From contig NZ_LFJC01000003.1 in assembly GCF_002776695.1 (NCBI RefSeq), positions 3,393,518 to 3,447,170 on the forward strand: a stretch of DNA of 53,653 nt, read 5' to 3'. This document shows positions 16,103 to 26,240 of this stretch, in pieces. How positions within the stretch are numbered: the first letter of the stretch is position 1; each line of letters begins with the position of its first letter. The DNA comes from Bradyrhizobium nitroreducens (GTDB lineage Bacteria > Pseudomonadota > Alphaproteobacteria > Rhizobiales > Xanthobacteraceae). Position numbers and translations under genes: made by a program. Below the pieces are notes generated by a model. That model was not told where the DNA came from. It made no database searches and saw only the letters and a program-made list of their open reading frames with translations.

Positions 16103-16548
16103 AGTGTGAGGCGTGGCGACGTTCTGCTCACCCGTCGGGCAAAACACCCCGCCAATTCCTGCAACCCGGCTGTCAAGCCCCACCGGTTCAAATATTCCAC
16201 TTTACCGAAATTCGGATTTGTCGTACAAGCGAAACACCCTGGCCCGAGACAAGGGGCGGATCGCGATCGTCACGAACCGCGGGCCGGGCAGCGATGGACG
16301 CGACGGCGTCGGGCGTGATGGGCATTGCAGGGCGGGCAACCGTGAGCAATGGCTCTCGCGCCAACGACACGGCGCCGACAGCGTCTTCGCATGGCTTCGG
16401 GGGCGAGCACACGCCACCCCTCGGGGTCCCAGCGAGGACGTGCGCGGACGGAGAAGTCGTGTGGTCCCGACGCCCGCGGTTCTGGCGTCAAGCCTCGCGG
16501 TGATGTGGCGGCCAACCGGTCCGCGCATCGATCATCCGCAAGGCGACG
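16103..16548. other. long non-coding, repeat-derived region
   Basis: No convincing gene in about 450 bases. Several open frames exist on both strands, but they have arginine-rich, cysteine-scattered, unfolded translations and overlap each other. The text (blocks such as CGACGGCGTCGGGCG and GGTCCCGACGCCCGCGG) reminds me of the long repeated intergenic segments of Bradyrhizobium and Rhodopseudomonas. It runs directly into the palindromic element at 16549. Confidence 0.5.
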
Positions 16549-16766
16549 GGGGCAATAGTGCAACGCTCCCCGAGGAGAGCACGAAGGACACCGTTAAAAC
16601 CATTCGCGCAGGGAAGGCCGGGCGACCGGCACACCTGTGGTCCACCCCGTGTGCATCTTTTCGCGCACGGATCGCGGGTGCCGCCGGCGCCCGGCCTTCC
16701 CTGCGCCCTTGTCCCGATAAGGGCGCCGCACCAAGCAAAGCTCGGGCGAAACATGCCGCGAGAGCG
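16549..16766 (+). repeat. about 218-bp dispersed repeat with perfect 19-bp inner arms, copy 1
   Basis: Begins GGGGCAATAGTGCA. Left arm GCGCAGGGAAGGCCGGGCG (16606-16624) and right arm CGCCCGGCCTTCCCTGCGC (16688-16706) are perfectly complementary over 19 bases with a 63-base middle. The whole block is found again in reverse orientation at 53435-53653, with identical arms and several substitutions in the middle. No transposase is encoded, so it is a non-autonomous (MITE-like) or structured RNA-like element. Confidence 0.85.
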
Positions 16767-16952
16767 AGAAGCTGTGTCCGCGATGGAAATGCGAGTGGAA
16801 ACGCAAATTATCCGCCCTGCGGAATCCCCTCGCCGCCCGCATGACACCCCGCCTCCACCGCACGCCGGCGCAATAGACATTTGCCACCCCCGGCGGCATC
16901 CTGCTGCCATCAACTGATAACAGAGCGCCGCAACAGCCGGGGGAAACACATC

Positions 16953-17948
16953 ATGCTGCAGACACGGTTCACAAAACTCGTCGGCGTCGAGCACCCGATC
17001 GTCCAGGGCGGCATGCAATGGGTCGGGCGCGCCGAGCTGGTTGCCGCCGTCGCCAATGCCGGCGCGCTCGGCTTCATCACGGCGCTGACGCAGCCGACGC
17101 CGGAGGACCTGACCCGCGAGATCGCGCGCTGCCGCGACCTCACCGACAAGCCGTTCGGCGTCAACCTCACCATCCTGCCCGCGATCAAGCCGCCGCCTTA
17201 CGCCGAGTATCGCGCCGCCATCATCGGGGCCGGCATCAAGGTGGTCGAGACCGCCGGCAACAAGCCGCAGGAGCATGTCGACGAGTTCAAGAAGCACGGC
17301 GTCAAGGTCGTGCACAAATGCACCAGCGTGCGCCACGCGCTCTCGGCCGAGCGCATGGGCGTCGACGCCATCTCGATCGACGGATTCGAATGCGCCGGCC
17401 ACCCCGGCGAGGACGACACGCCCGGCCTGATCCTGATTCCGGCCGCCGCCAACAAGGTCAAGATTCCCATGATCGCCTCGGGCGGCTTCGCCGACGCCCG
17501 CGGCCTCGTCGCCGCCCTGGCGCTGGGGGCCGAGGGCATCAACATGGGCACGCGCTTCATGGCGACCAAGGAAAGCCCGATCCACCAGCTCATCAAGGAG
17601 AAGATCGTCGCCAATGACGAGCGCGAGACCGAGCTGATCTTCCGCACCATGCGCAACACCTCGCGCGTCGCCAGGAACGAGATCTCGACCAGGGTCGTCG
17701 CCATGGAGAAGGAAGGCGCCAAGTTCGAGGACATCCGCGAGCTCGTCGCGGGCGCCCGCGGCAAGATGGTCTATGCGACCGGGAATTCCGACGAGGGCAT
17801 CTGGTCGGCCGGCCAGGTGCAGGGCCTGATCCAGGACATCCCGAGCTGCGGCGAGCTCATCTCCCGCATCGTGCGCGAGGCGGAGGCGATCATCCGCGGC
17901 CGGCTGGAGGGGATGATCGTTCAGCCGCAACGCGAGGCGGCGGAATAG
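16953..17948 (+). CDS. nitronate monooxygenase (2-nitropropane dioxygenase family)
   Basis: A 331-residue FMN-dependent TIM-barrel enzyme that oxidises alkyl nitronates, such as propionate-3-nitronate from plants, to carbonyls and nitrite. HPIVQGGMQWVGRAELVAAV opens the barrel, and DGFECAGHPGEDD, PMIASGGFADARGL and LGAEGINMGTRFMATKES are flavin- and phosphate-binding landmarks of the family. ATG 16953 is chosen because GGGGGAAA precedes it and MLQTRFTKLVG is a normal start. The quinone oxidoreductase gene follows after 25 bp, so the two are probably co-transcribed. Confidence 0.88.
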   Translation: MLQTRFTKLVGVEHPIVQGGMQWVGRAELVAAVANAGALGFITALTQPTPEDLTREIARCRDLTDKPFGVNLTILPAIKPPPYAEYRAAIIGAGIKVVETAGNKPQEHVDEFKKHGVKVVHKCTSVRHALSAERMGVDAISIDGFECAGHPGEDDTPGLILIPAAANKVKIPMIASGGFADARGLVAALALGAEGINMGTRFMATKESPIHQLIKEKIVANDERETELIFRTMRNTSRVARNEISTRVVAMEKEGAKFEDIRELVAGARGKMVYATGNSDEGIWSAGQVQGLIQDIPSCGELISRIVREAEAIIRGRLEGMIVQPQREAAE

Positions 17949-17973
17949 ACACTGCAAGAAGTGAGAGCCATAC

Positions 17974-18942
17974 ATGAAAGCCTACGTCTACGGTCCTGAA
18001 GGCGCTCGGATTTCCGACGTCGCTCAACCAAAGCCGAAGGGTGCGCAGGTGCTGGTTCGCGTGCGCGCCTGCGGCCTCAACCGCGCCGACACCGGCATGC
18101 GCAAGGGCCACGCGCACGGAGCGGCCGGCGGCGTCGGCACCGTGCTCGGCATGGAATGGGCCGGCGAGGTCGCCGAGCTCGGACCGGATGCGAAGGGCGT
18201 CAAGGTCGGCGACCGCATCATGGGCTCGGGCGGCGCGGCGTTTGCCGAGTACACGCTGGCCGACCACGGCCGGCTGTTCCACGCGCCCTCGAACATGAAT
18301 TTCGAGGAGGCGGCCACCCTGCCCGTCGCACTCGCGACCATGCACAATGCCGTCGTCACCGTCGGCGGCCTCCAGCCCGGCCAGAGCGTGCTGATCCAGG
18401 GCGCGAGCTCCGGCGTCGGCCTGATGGCGATGCAGATCGCCAGGCTCAAAGGCGCAAAGCTCGTGATCGGCTCCTCCACCGATGCCTACAGGCGCGGCCG
18501 GCTGAAGGAGTACGGCGCCGATCTCGCGGTCGACAGCTCCGATCCCAAATGGGTCGACCAGGTGCTGGCGGCGACGAACGGCGAAGGCGTCGACCTCATC
18601 GTCGACCAGGTCTCCGGCAAGGTCGCCAGCCAGAACCTCGCCGCAACGAAGGTCCTGGGCCGCATCGTCAATGTCGGCCGGCTCGGCGGCACCCATGCCG
18701 ACTTCAACTTCGATCTGCACGCGGCGCGCCGCATCGACCACGTCGGCGTCACCTTCCGCACCCGCACCATCGAGGAGGTCCGCGCGATCTTCGCGGAGGT
18801 GCACAAGGACATCTGGGGCGCGGTGGAATCGCGAAAGCTGCAGCTGCCGATCGACAAGGTCTTTGCATTCGACGACATCGACCAGGCGTTCGCGCACATG
18901 GAGGCGAACAAGCACCTGGGGAAGATCGTGGTGACGGTGTGA
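17974..18942 (+). CDS. NADPH:quinone oxidoreductase-like MDR protein
   Basis: A 322-residue medium-chain dehydrogenase/reductase without the structural or catalytic zinc ligands. It starts MKAYVYGPEGARISDVAQPK, has the GroES-like half with CGLNRADTGMRKG and VLGMEWAGEVAELG, and the Rossmann motif ASSGVGLMAMQIARLKGAK. It reduces quinones or enoyl/enone compounds with NADPH in the cytoplasm. Its place 25 bp after nitronate monooxygenase suggests detoxification of nitro compounds or their reactive carbonyl products. Confidence 0.87.
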   Translation: MKAYVYGPEGARISDVAQPKPKGAQVLVRVRACGLNRADTGMRKGHAHGAAGGVGTVLGMEWAGEVAELGPDAKGVKVGDRIMGSGGAAFAEYTLADHGRLFHAPSNMNFEEAATLPVALATMHNAVVTVGGLQPGQSVLIQGASSGVGLMAMQIARLKGAKLVIGSSTDAYRRGRLKEYGADLAVDSSDPKWVDQVLAATNGEGVDLIVDQVSGKVASQNLAATKVLGRIVNVGRLGGTHADFNFDLHAARRIDHVGVTFRTRTIEEVRAIFAEVHKDIWGAVESRKLQLPIDKVFAFDDIDQAFAHMEANKHLGKIVVTV

Positions 18943-18960
18943 GGCGCCGCTCTATCGGTC

Positions 18961-19044
18961 GTCATGGCCGGGCTTGACCCGGCCATCCACGTCTTGCCAC
19001 ACCCCGCGAAGAACGTGGATGCCCGGGACAAGCCCGAGCATGAC
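18961..19044. repeat. paired-hairpin intergenic repeat, copy 2
   Basis: GTCATGGCCGGGCTTGACCC starts a first hairpin, and a second one ends in ATGAC at 19040-19044. Inner CCACG and CGTGG segments also pair, so the whole 84 bases can fold as one long branched stem. Architecture and ends match 16001-16102. It lies between the convergent-free ends of the oxidoreductase gene and the CDF gene and may also act as a terminator. Confidence 0.8.
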
Positions 19045-19133
19045 GGCGTTGAGGTCCCGCTCCTGCAACTCAGTCGCGACTAACCCTGTGGATCATCGCT
19101 TGATGTTCACTCAAGCCCTGCTAAATCCCCGCC

Positions 19134-20507
19134 ATGACCTCCCAGCACGACAAAACCTCGGTCGCGGCCATCTCGATCTTCGCCAGCGGCGGCATGGCGG
19201 CGGCCAAATTCGCGGTCGGCATCGCGATCGGCTCGCTCGCGCTGATCTCCGAGGCCTTGCACTCCTCGATCGATCTCGTCGCCACCATCATCACCTGGGC
19301 GGTGGTGCGGGTGTCGGACAAGCCGGCGGACGACGAGCATCATTACGGCCACGGCAAGCTGGAGAGCATCTCGGCGCTCGGCGTCACCGCCCTGCTCTAC
19401 GTGCTCGCCGGCGGCATTTTGGTCGAGTCCTACAGCCGGCTGAGCGAGGGAACCCCGCCGCCGACCATCTCGGCCGTGCCCTTCGTCGTGCTGGTGATCG
19501 ACATCGTCGTCAATCTCTGGCGCGCGCGCGCCCTGCACCGCGCCGCGCGCGCGACGCGGAGCCAGGCGCTGGCGGCCGACGCGCTGCATTTCGCCTCCGA
19601 CGTGATGGGCTCGTTCGCCGTGATCGTCGGCTTGATCCTCGCCGCCCTCGGCTTCTGGTGGGGCGATGCCGCGGCGGCTGCCGCGGTCGCGGTGATGATC
19701 GCAGCTCTCGGCCTGCGCATGGCCGGCTCGACCGTGCAGACGCTGGTCGACCGCGCCCCGGAGGGCGCGCAGGAGAAGGCCACGGCCGCGATCCGCAGCG
19801 TGCCCGGGGTGATCGACGTCGAACGCCTGCGCGTACGCATGGTCGGAGCGACCACGTTCATCGACACCATCGCAAAGGTGCCGCGAACCTATCCGATCGA
19901 CCGGGTCGAGGAGATCAAGCGCAAGGCGCATGCTGCCGTCGACAAGGCGTTTGGCGATGCCGATCTGACCTTCACCCCGGTACCCGTCGCGCGCGACAAC
20001 GAGACCGTCCGCGACCGCATCATGGTGATCGCACACAATTCGGGCCTCGCCGTCCACCACGTCACGGTGCATGACCTCGGCAGCAAGCTGATCGTCAGCA
20101 TCGACCTCGAGGTCGACGGCGGAATGCAGCTCGACGCCGCGCACGACATCGCCAACACGCTGGAGCGCAACATCCAGGAGGAGTTCGGCGAGGACGTCGA
20201 GGTCGACGTCCATATCGAACCCTTGGAACCGGAACTTCCGTTCGGGGTCGATGCCACGCCGGACCGGGTGCGGACCATCGCCACCGCGCTGGCGGAATAT
20301 GCCGCGGGCGGCGAGATCCACGACATCCATAATGTCCGCGTCCGCAACACCGATGCCGGCGAGATCGTCAACTTCCACTGCCGCGCGACCCCGTCGATGA
20401 GCGTGATCAAGGTGCACGAGCATGTCGACGCGATCGAGCGCGCGCTGCGGCACGCATTCCCGAGCGTGAAGCGCGTGATCAGCCACGCCGAACCGCCGCG
20501 CGCGTGA
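19134..20507 (+). CDS. cation diffusion facilitator with extended C-terminal region
   Basis: A 457-residue inner-membrane metal/proton antiporter exporting Zn2+, Fe2+, Co2+ or Mn2+. The six-helix core holds the two metal HxxxD sites (ALHSSIDLV in helix 2 and ALHFASDVM in helix 5) and a His-rich loop DDEHHYGHGK. The usual family length is about 300. Here the cytoplasmic part from about residue 215 holds what look like three successive ferredoxin-like metal-sensing repeats (starting near VPGVIDVERLRVRM, VRDRIMVIAHNSGL and VRTIATALAEYAAGG). There is no metal-responsive regulator beside it. Confidence 0.87.
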   Translation: MTSQHDKTSVAAISIFASGGMAAAKFAVGIAIGSLALISEALHSSIDLVATIITWAVVRVSDKPADDEHHYGHGKLESISALGVTALLYVLAGGILVESYSRLSEGTPPPTISAVPFVVLVIDIVVNLWRARALHRAARATRSQALAADALHFASDVMGSFAVIVGLILAALGFWWGDAAAAAAVAVMIAALGLRMAGSTVQTLVDRAPEGAQEKATAAIRSVPGVIDVERLRVRMVGATTFIDTIAKVPRTYPIDRVEEIKRKAHAAVDKAFGDADLTFTPVPVARDNETVRDRIMVIAHNSGLAVHHVTVHDLGSKLIVSIDLEVDGGMQLDAAHDIANTLERNIQEEFGEDVEVDVHIEPLEPELPFGVDATPDRVRTIATALAEYAAGGEIHDIHNVRVRNTDAGEIVNFHCRATPSMSVIKVHEHVDAIERALRHAFPSVKRVISHAEPPRA

Positions 20508-20536
20508 CGAAGCAGAAGCGACGAAGAATGTGCGAG

Positions 20537-20685
20537 GAGTCACACGTTCTCGTTTCGGACTCCTCCTGCCCGTGAGTTTGCGGACGCACACTGCGCAAAC
20601 TGCGCGTTGGATAAGAATAATTTCGCGTTAACGATTCATTGACTCTCGACACCCCGCGAAAACTGGATTCAAATCGCTGTGATTC
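20537..20685 (+). promoter_or_regulatory. cluster of GANTC (CcrM) sites with CtrA-like box
   Basis: GANTC occurs at 20537, 20558, 20633, 20641, 20666 and 20681. By base composition about one per 300 bp is expected. TTAA-N7-TTGA at 20628-20642 differs by one base from the CtrA consensus TTAA-N7-TTAA, and its spacer contains a GATTC. It directly precedes the kinase gene at 20748. This suggests control by CtrA/GcrA and by the methylation state during the cell cycle. Confidence 0.6.
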
Positions 20686-20747
20686 GGAAGCGATGTGGGG
20701 CTGCTTCCGGACTTCAGTTGCAAGCTGGTTTTCAGGGGGCCGAAGGC

Positions 20748-23078
<2,331 letters not shown>

Positions 23079-23081
23079 TCC

Positions 23082-23975
23082 CTACAGCTGCAGCGTCGGC
23101 GCGACTTCGCGCGCGACGTTGACCAGCGCCGCGATCAGCGGCGTCATCGGATCGCGCTGCGGGATCACCATGCCGATGCTGTAATTGACATCGGGATCGG
23201 TGATCGGGATCGAGCGGACGGTGTCCGAGAGGCCGAGCGTCTCGGCAAGCTTGGCCGGCATCACGCTCGCCCAGCGCCCCGTCTTCACATGCGTGAACAG
23301 CACGAGCAGCGAGTTCGAGGTCAATGTCGGCGTCGCCTCCGCGCCGACCGAGCGCAGCGCGCGGTCGATGATGCGACGGTTCTGCATGTCGGGCGTCAGC
23401 AGGCATAGCGGCACCTGCCCGACCTCCTCCCACGTCACCGTCTCGCGGTCGCCGAACATCGCATCCGGCGCGGTCAGGAGACGATAGCTCTCGTTGTAGA
23501 GCGGAATGGTGCGCACCTTGCCGATCGGCTCGTTCTCGATATAGGTCAGCCCCGCATCGACCTCGAGATTTTCCAGAAGCCCCAGCACCTCGGACGAGGT
23601 GGTGGACTGGATGCGGAAGCGCACGTCGGGATGCCGGGCGCGAAACGGCGTCGTCAGCGCGGCCACCATGCCGAGCACGGTCGGGATCGCCGCAATGCGG
23701 ATCTCGCCGGAGAGCTGATGCTTCAGCCCGTTGATCTCGTCACGCATCGCGCGGGCATCGCCGACGATCCGCCGCGCCCAGTCCAGTGCCCGCTCCCCTT
23801 CGGGGGTAAAACCCTGGAAACGGGACCCGCGCTGAACCAGCATCACGCCGAGAATTTCCTCGAGCTGCTTGAGCCCGGTCGACATCGTCGGCTGCGTCAC
23901 GCCACAGACTTCCGCCGCGCGTCCGAAATGCCGTTCCTTCGCCAGCGCCAGCAATAGTTCAAGCTTGTCGATCAA
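23082..23975 (-). CDS. fdsR: LysR-type regulator of formate dehydrogenase (FdsR-like)
   Basis: A 297-residue LysR protein: N-terminal winged helix-turn-helix (FGRAAEVCGVTQPTMSTGLKQ in two parts, residues 17-37) and a two-lobed effector domain from about 92. It is divergent from fdsG, the arrangement found for FdsR of Cupriavidus necator, where formate modulates DNA binding. The TTG start at 23975 is supported by GAGGGG upstream. The symbol is assigned by context. It stops only 3 bp from the end of the convergent kinase gene, so the two genes face tail to tail. Confidence 0.82.
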   Translation of the reverse strand: MIDKLELLLALAKERHFGRAAEVCGVTQPTMSTGLKQLEEILGVMLVQRGSRFQGFTPEGERALDWARRIVGDARAMRDEINGLKHQLSGEIRIAAIPTVLGMVAALTTPFRARHPDVRFRIQSTTSSEVLGLLENLEVDAGLTYIENEPIGKVRTIPLYNESYRLLTAPDAMFGDRETVTWEEVGQVPLCLLTPDMQNRRIIDRALRSVGAEATPTLTSNSLLVLFTHVKTGRWASVMPAKLAETLGLSDTVRSIPITDPDVNYSIGMVIPQRDPMTPLIAALVNVAREVAPTLQL

Positions 23976-24094
23976 CCGGTCGTCCCCTCGAATTCTCGCC
24001 TGGCATGCAAGCTAGCATGCCGGGCCTGCGCCAACACGCAAAAACCGAGCAGCCGATCCAACTTTCATTGCCAATCCGTATCGATCCATCGCGG

Positions 24095-24118
24095 TTGCAA
24101 ATCGATCGGAATCCGCAA
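24095..24118. promoter_or_regulatory. dyad in the fdsR-fdsG divergent region
   Basis: TTGC-N16-GCAA (24095-24118) lies in the 225-bp gap between the divergent starts, about 85 bp before fdsG. A second imperfect dyad, ATTGAT-N5-AATGAT, sits at about 24138-24154. Either could be the LysR-type operator. No match to a known FdsR box can be claimed from sequence alone. Confidence 0.4.
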
Positions 24119-24200
24119 TCGCAGCACGGGACAGCTTTATTGATCTTCGAATGATTCCAACTAGTTTGCGCCGAGGGAACGCTCAGCTTGAGAACGAAGA

Positions 24201-24677
24201 ATGACAGCGGCTTTTGAGCCTTGGAACGAGACGCGCGGCGCCGAGATCATCGCCGAACACGCCAACCAGGAGGGCGCGACGCTGGTCATCCTGCACGCGA
24301 TCCAGGAGGCGTTCGGCTACGTGCCGGAGGCGGCCATTCCCATGGTGGCGCAGGCGCTCAATCTGTCGCGCGCCGAGGTGCATGGCGTCTTCACATTCTA
24401 CCATGATTTCCGCCACAAGCCGGCCGGCCGCCATGTGCTGAAACTGTGCCGCGCCGAGGCCTGCCAGGCCGCGGGCGGCGATGTGCTGGCGGCGCGTGCA
24501 GAAGCAAAGCTCGGCGTGTCGCTCGGCAGCACCACGCCCGATCATCGCGTCACGCTGGAGCCGATCTACTGCCTCGGCCTGTGCGCGACCGCACCGTCCG
24601 CAATGCTCGACGGTCGCCTGATCGGCCGGCTCGACCAGAATCGCCTCGATGCGCTGGTTGCGGAGGCACAGCGATGA
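24201..24677 (+). CDS. fdsG: NAD-dependent formate dehydrogenase gamma subunit
   Basis: A 158-residue NuoE-like thioredoxin-fold protein with one [2Fe-2S] cluster bound by Cys83-x4-Cys88 and Cys124-x3-Cys128, the normal pattern. It is part of the cytosolic FdsGBAD complex, which oxidises formate to CO2 and reduces NAD+, and relays electrons near the flavin. It is the first gene of the operon; its stop overlaps the fdsB start (ATGA). Confidence 0.93.
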   Translation: MTAAFEPWNETRGAEIIAEHANQEGATLVILHAIQEAFGYVPEAAIPMVAQALNLSRAEVHGVFTFYHDFRHKPAGRHVLKLCRAEACQAAGGDVLAARAEAKLGVSLGSTTPDHRVTLEPIYCLGLCATAPSAMLDGRLIGRLDQNRLDALVAEAQR

Positions 24678-26230
24678 GCCTGCGTCTGTTCGTCTCACGT
24701 GATGCCGGCGCGATCGCCGTCGGTGCCGACGAAGTTGCTCTGGCGCTGGTGCAGGCAGCAGCCACGCGCGGCGTGGCGATCGAGATCGTCAGGACCGGCT
24801 CGCGCGGCATGTACTGGCTGGAGCCGCTGGTCGAGGTGGCGACGCCGCAGGGCCGCATCGCCTTCGGTCCGGTGACCGAAGCCGATGTCCCGTCCCTGCT
24901 CGACGCGCTCGCCAGCAATACGCCGCACCTGCTGCGGCTGGGCGCAACCGACGAGATTCCCTGGCTGAAGCGCCAGACCCGCCTCACCTTCGCCCGCTGC
25001 GGCGTGATCGATCCGCGCTCGCTCGACGACTACCGCGCTCATGGCGGCTACAAGGGTTTTGAGCGCGCAGTCTCGCTCGGACCTGACGCGATCCTCAACG
25101 AAGTCACGGCGTCCGGCCTGCGCGGCCGCGGCGGCGCGGGCTTTCCGACCGGCATCAAGTGGAAGACCGTCGCGCAGGCCAAGGCCGACCGCAAGTTCAT
25201 CGTCTGCAACGCCGACGAGGGCGACAGCGGCACGTTCGCCGACCGCATGATCATGGAGGGCGATCCTTTCCTGGTCATCGAGGGCATGACCATCGCCGGC
25301 CTCACCGTCGGCGCGACCGAAGGCTACATCTACATCCGCAGTGAATATCCGCATGCGGTCGAGGCGATGAATGCTGCCATCGCGGCCGCCAAGCGCGGCG
25401 GCTATCTCGGCGACAAGATCGGCGGTTCCACCTCCAGCTTCGATCTCGAAGTCCGCGTCGGCGCCGGCGCCTATGTCTGCGGCGAGGAGACCTCGCTGCT
25501 GGAGAGCCTCGAAGGCCGTCGCGGCATCGTGCGTGCAAAACCGCCGCTGCCGGCGCATCATGGTCTGTTCGGCAAGCCCACCGTCATCAACAACGTGCTG
25601 TCGTTCGCGGCCGCCCCCTTCATCCTCGCCGAGGGCGCGAAGGCCTATGCCGATTTCGGCATGGGCCGCTCGCGCGGCACGATGCCGATCCAACTTGCCG
25701 GCAACATCCGCCATGGCGGGCTGTTCGAGACGGCCTTCGGCGCGACGCTCGGCGAGCTCGTCGACGACATCGGCGGCGGCACGTTCACCGGCCGCCCCGT
25801 TCGCGCCGTTCAGGTCGGCGGGCCGCTCGGTGCCTATTTCCCCCGCGCCCTGTTCGACACGCCGTTCGACTATGAGGCCTTCGCCGCGCGCGACGGCCTG
25901 ATCGGCCATGGCGGCATCGTCGTGTTCGACGATAGCGTCGACATGCGCAAGCAGGCGCGCTTCGCGATGGAGTTCTGCGCGATCGAATCCTGCGGCAAGT
26001 GCACGCCGTGCCGCATCGGCTCGACCCGCGGCGTCGAGACCATCGAGAAGATCATCAACGGCGAGCGGGTAGCTGAAAACCTCGCGCTCGTCGAAGACCT
26101 CTGCAACACCATGAAATTCGGCTCGCTCTGTGCACTCGGCGGCTTCACGCCCTACCCGGTGCTCAGCGCATTGAAGCACTTCCGGGAGGATTTCGTCCCG
26201 GCCCCGAGCACGCTTCAGGCCGCGGAATAG
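24674..26230 (+). CDS. fdsB: NAD-dependent formate dehydrogenase beta (diaphorase) subunit
   Basis: A 518-residue NuoF-type subunit. Residues 1-120 are a thioredoxin-like N-terminal extension (SLRLFVSRDAGAIAVGADEV). GLRGRGGAGFPTGIKWKTV and CNADEGDSGTFADR bind NADH and FMN. ESCGKCTPCRIGSTRG (Cys440, 443, 446) with a distal Cys in FGSLCALGG binds a [4Fe-4S] cluster. It transfers electrons from the molybdenum subunit to NAD+. ATG 24674 overlaps the fdsG stop by four bases, which rules out the much longer upstream open frame. Confidence 0.94.
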   Translation: MSLRLFVSRDAGAIAVGADEVALALVQAAATRGVAIEIVRTGSRGMYWLEPLVEVATPQGRIAFGPVTEADVPSLLDALASNTPHLLRLGATDEIPWLKRQTRLTFARCGVIDPRSLDDYRAHGGYKGFERAVSLGPDAILNEVTASGLRGRGGAGFPTGIKWKTVAQAKADRKFIVCNADEGDSGTFADRMIMEGDPFLVIEGMTIAGLTVGATEGYIYIRSEYPHAVEAMNAAIAAAKRGGYLGDKIGGSTSSFDLEVRVGAGAYVCGEETSLLESLEGRRGIVRAKPPLPAHHGLFGKPTVINNVLSFAAAPFILAEGAKAYADFGMGRSRGTMPIQLAGNIRHGGLFETAFGATLGELVDDIGGGTFTGRPVRAVQVGGPLGAYFPRALFDTPFDYEAFAARDGLIGHGGIVVFDDSVDMRKQARFAMEFCAIESCGKCTPCRIGSTRGVETIEKIINGERVAENLALVEDLCNTMKFGSLCALGGFTPYPVLSALKHFREDFVPAPSTLQAAE

Positions 26231-26240
26231 GAGAACGACG

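Noticed and set aside
16180..16200. GGTTCAAAT considered as a tRNA T-arm
   Set aside because: No acceptor, D or anticodon stems can be matched at the right distances on either strand.
16113..16917. Overlapping open frames of 60-240 codons in the repeat region
   Set aside because: They cross palindromic repeats, have Arg/Cys/Pro-rich unfolded translations and compete with each other on both strands. Frames over the second copy (53265-53609, minus) look alike because the DNA is repeated, not because a protein is conserved.
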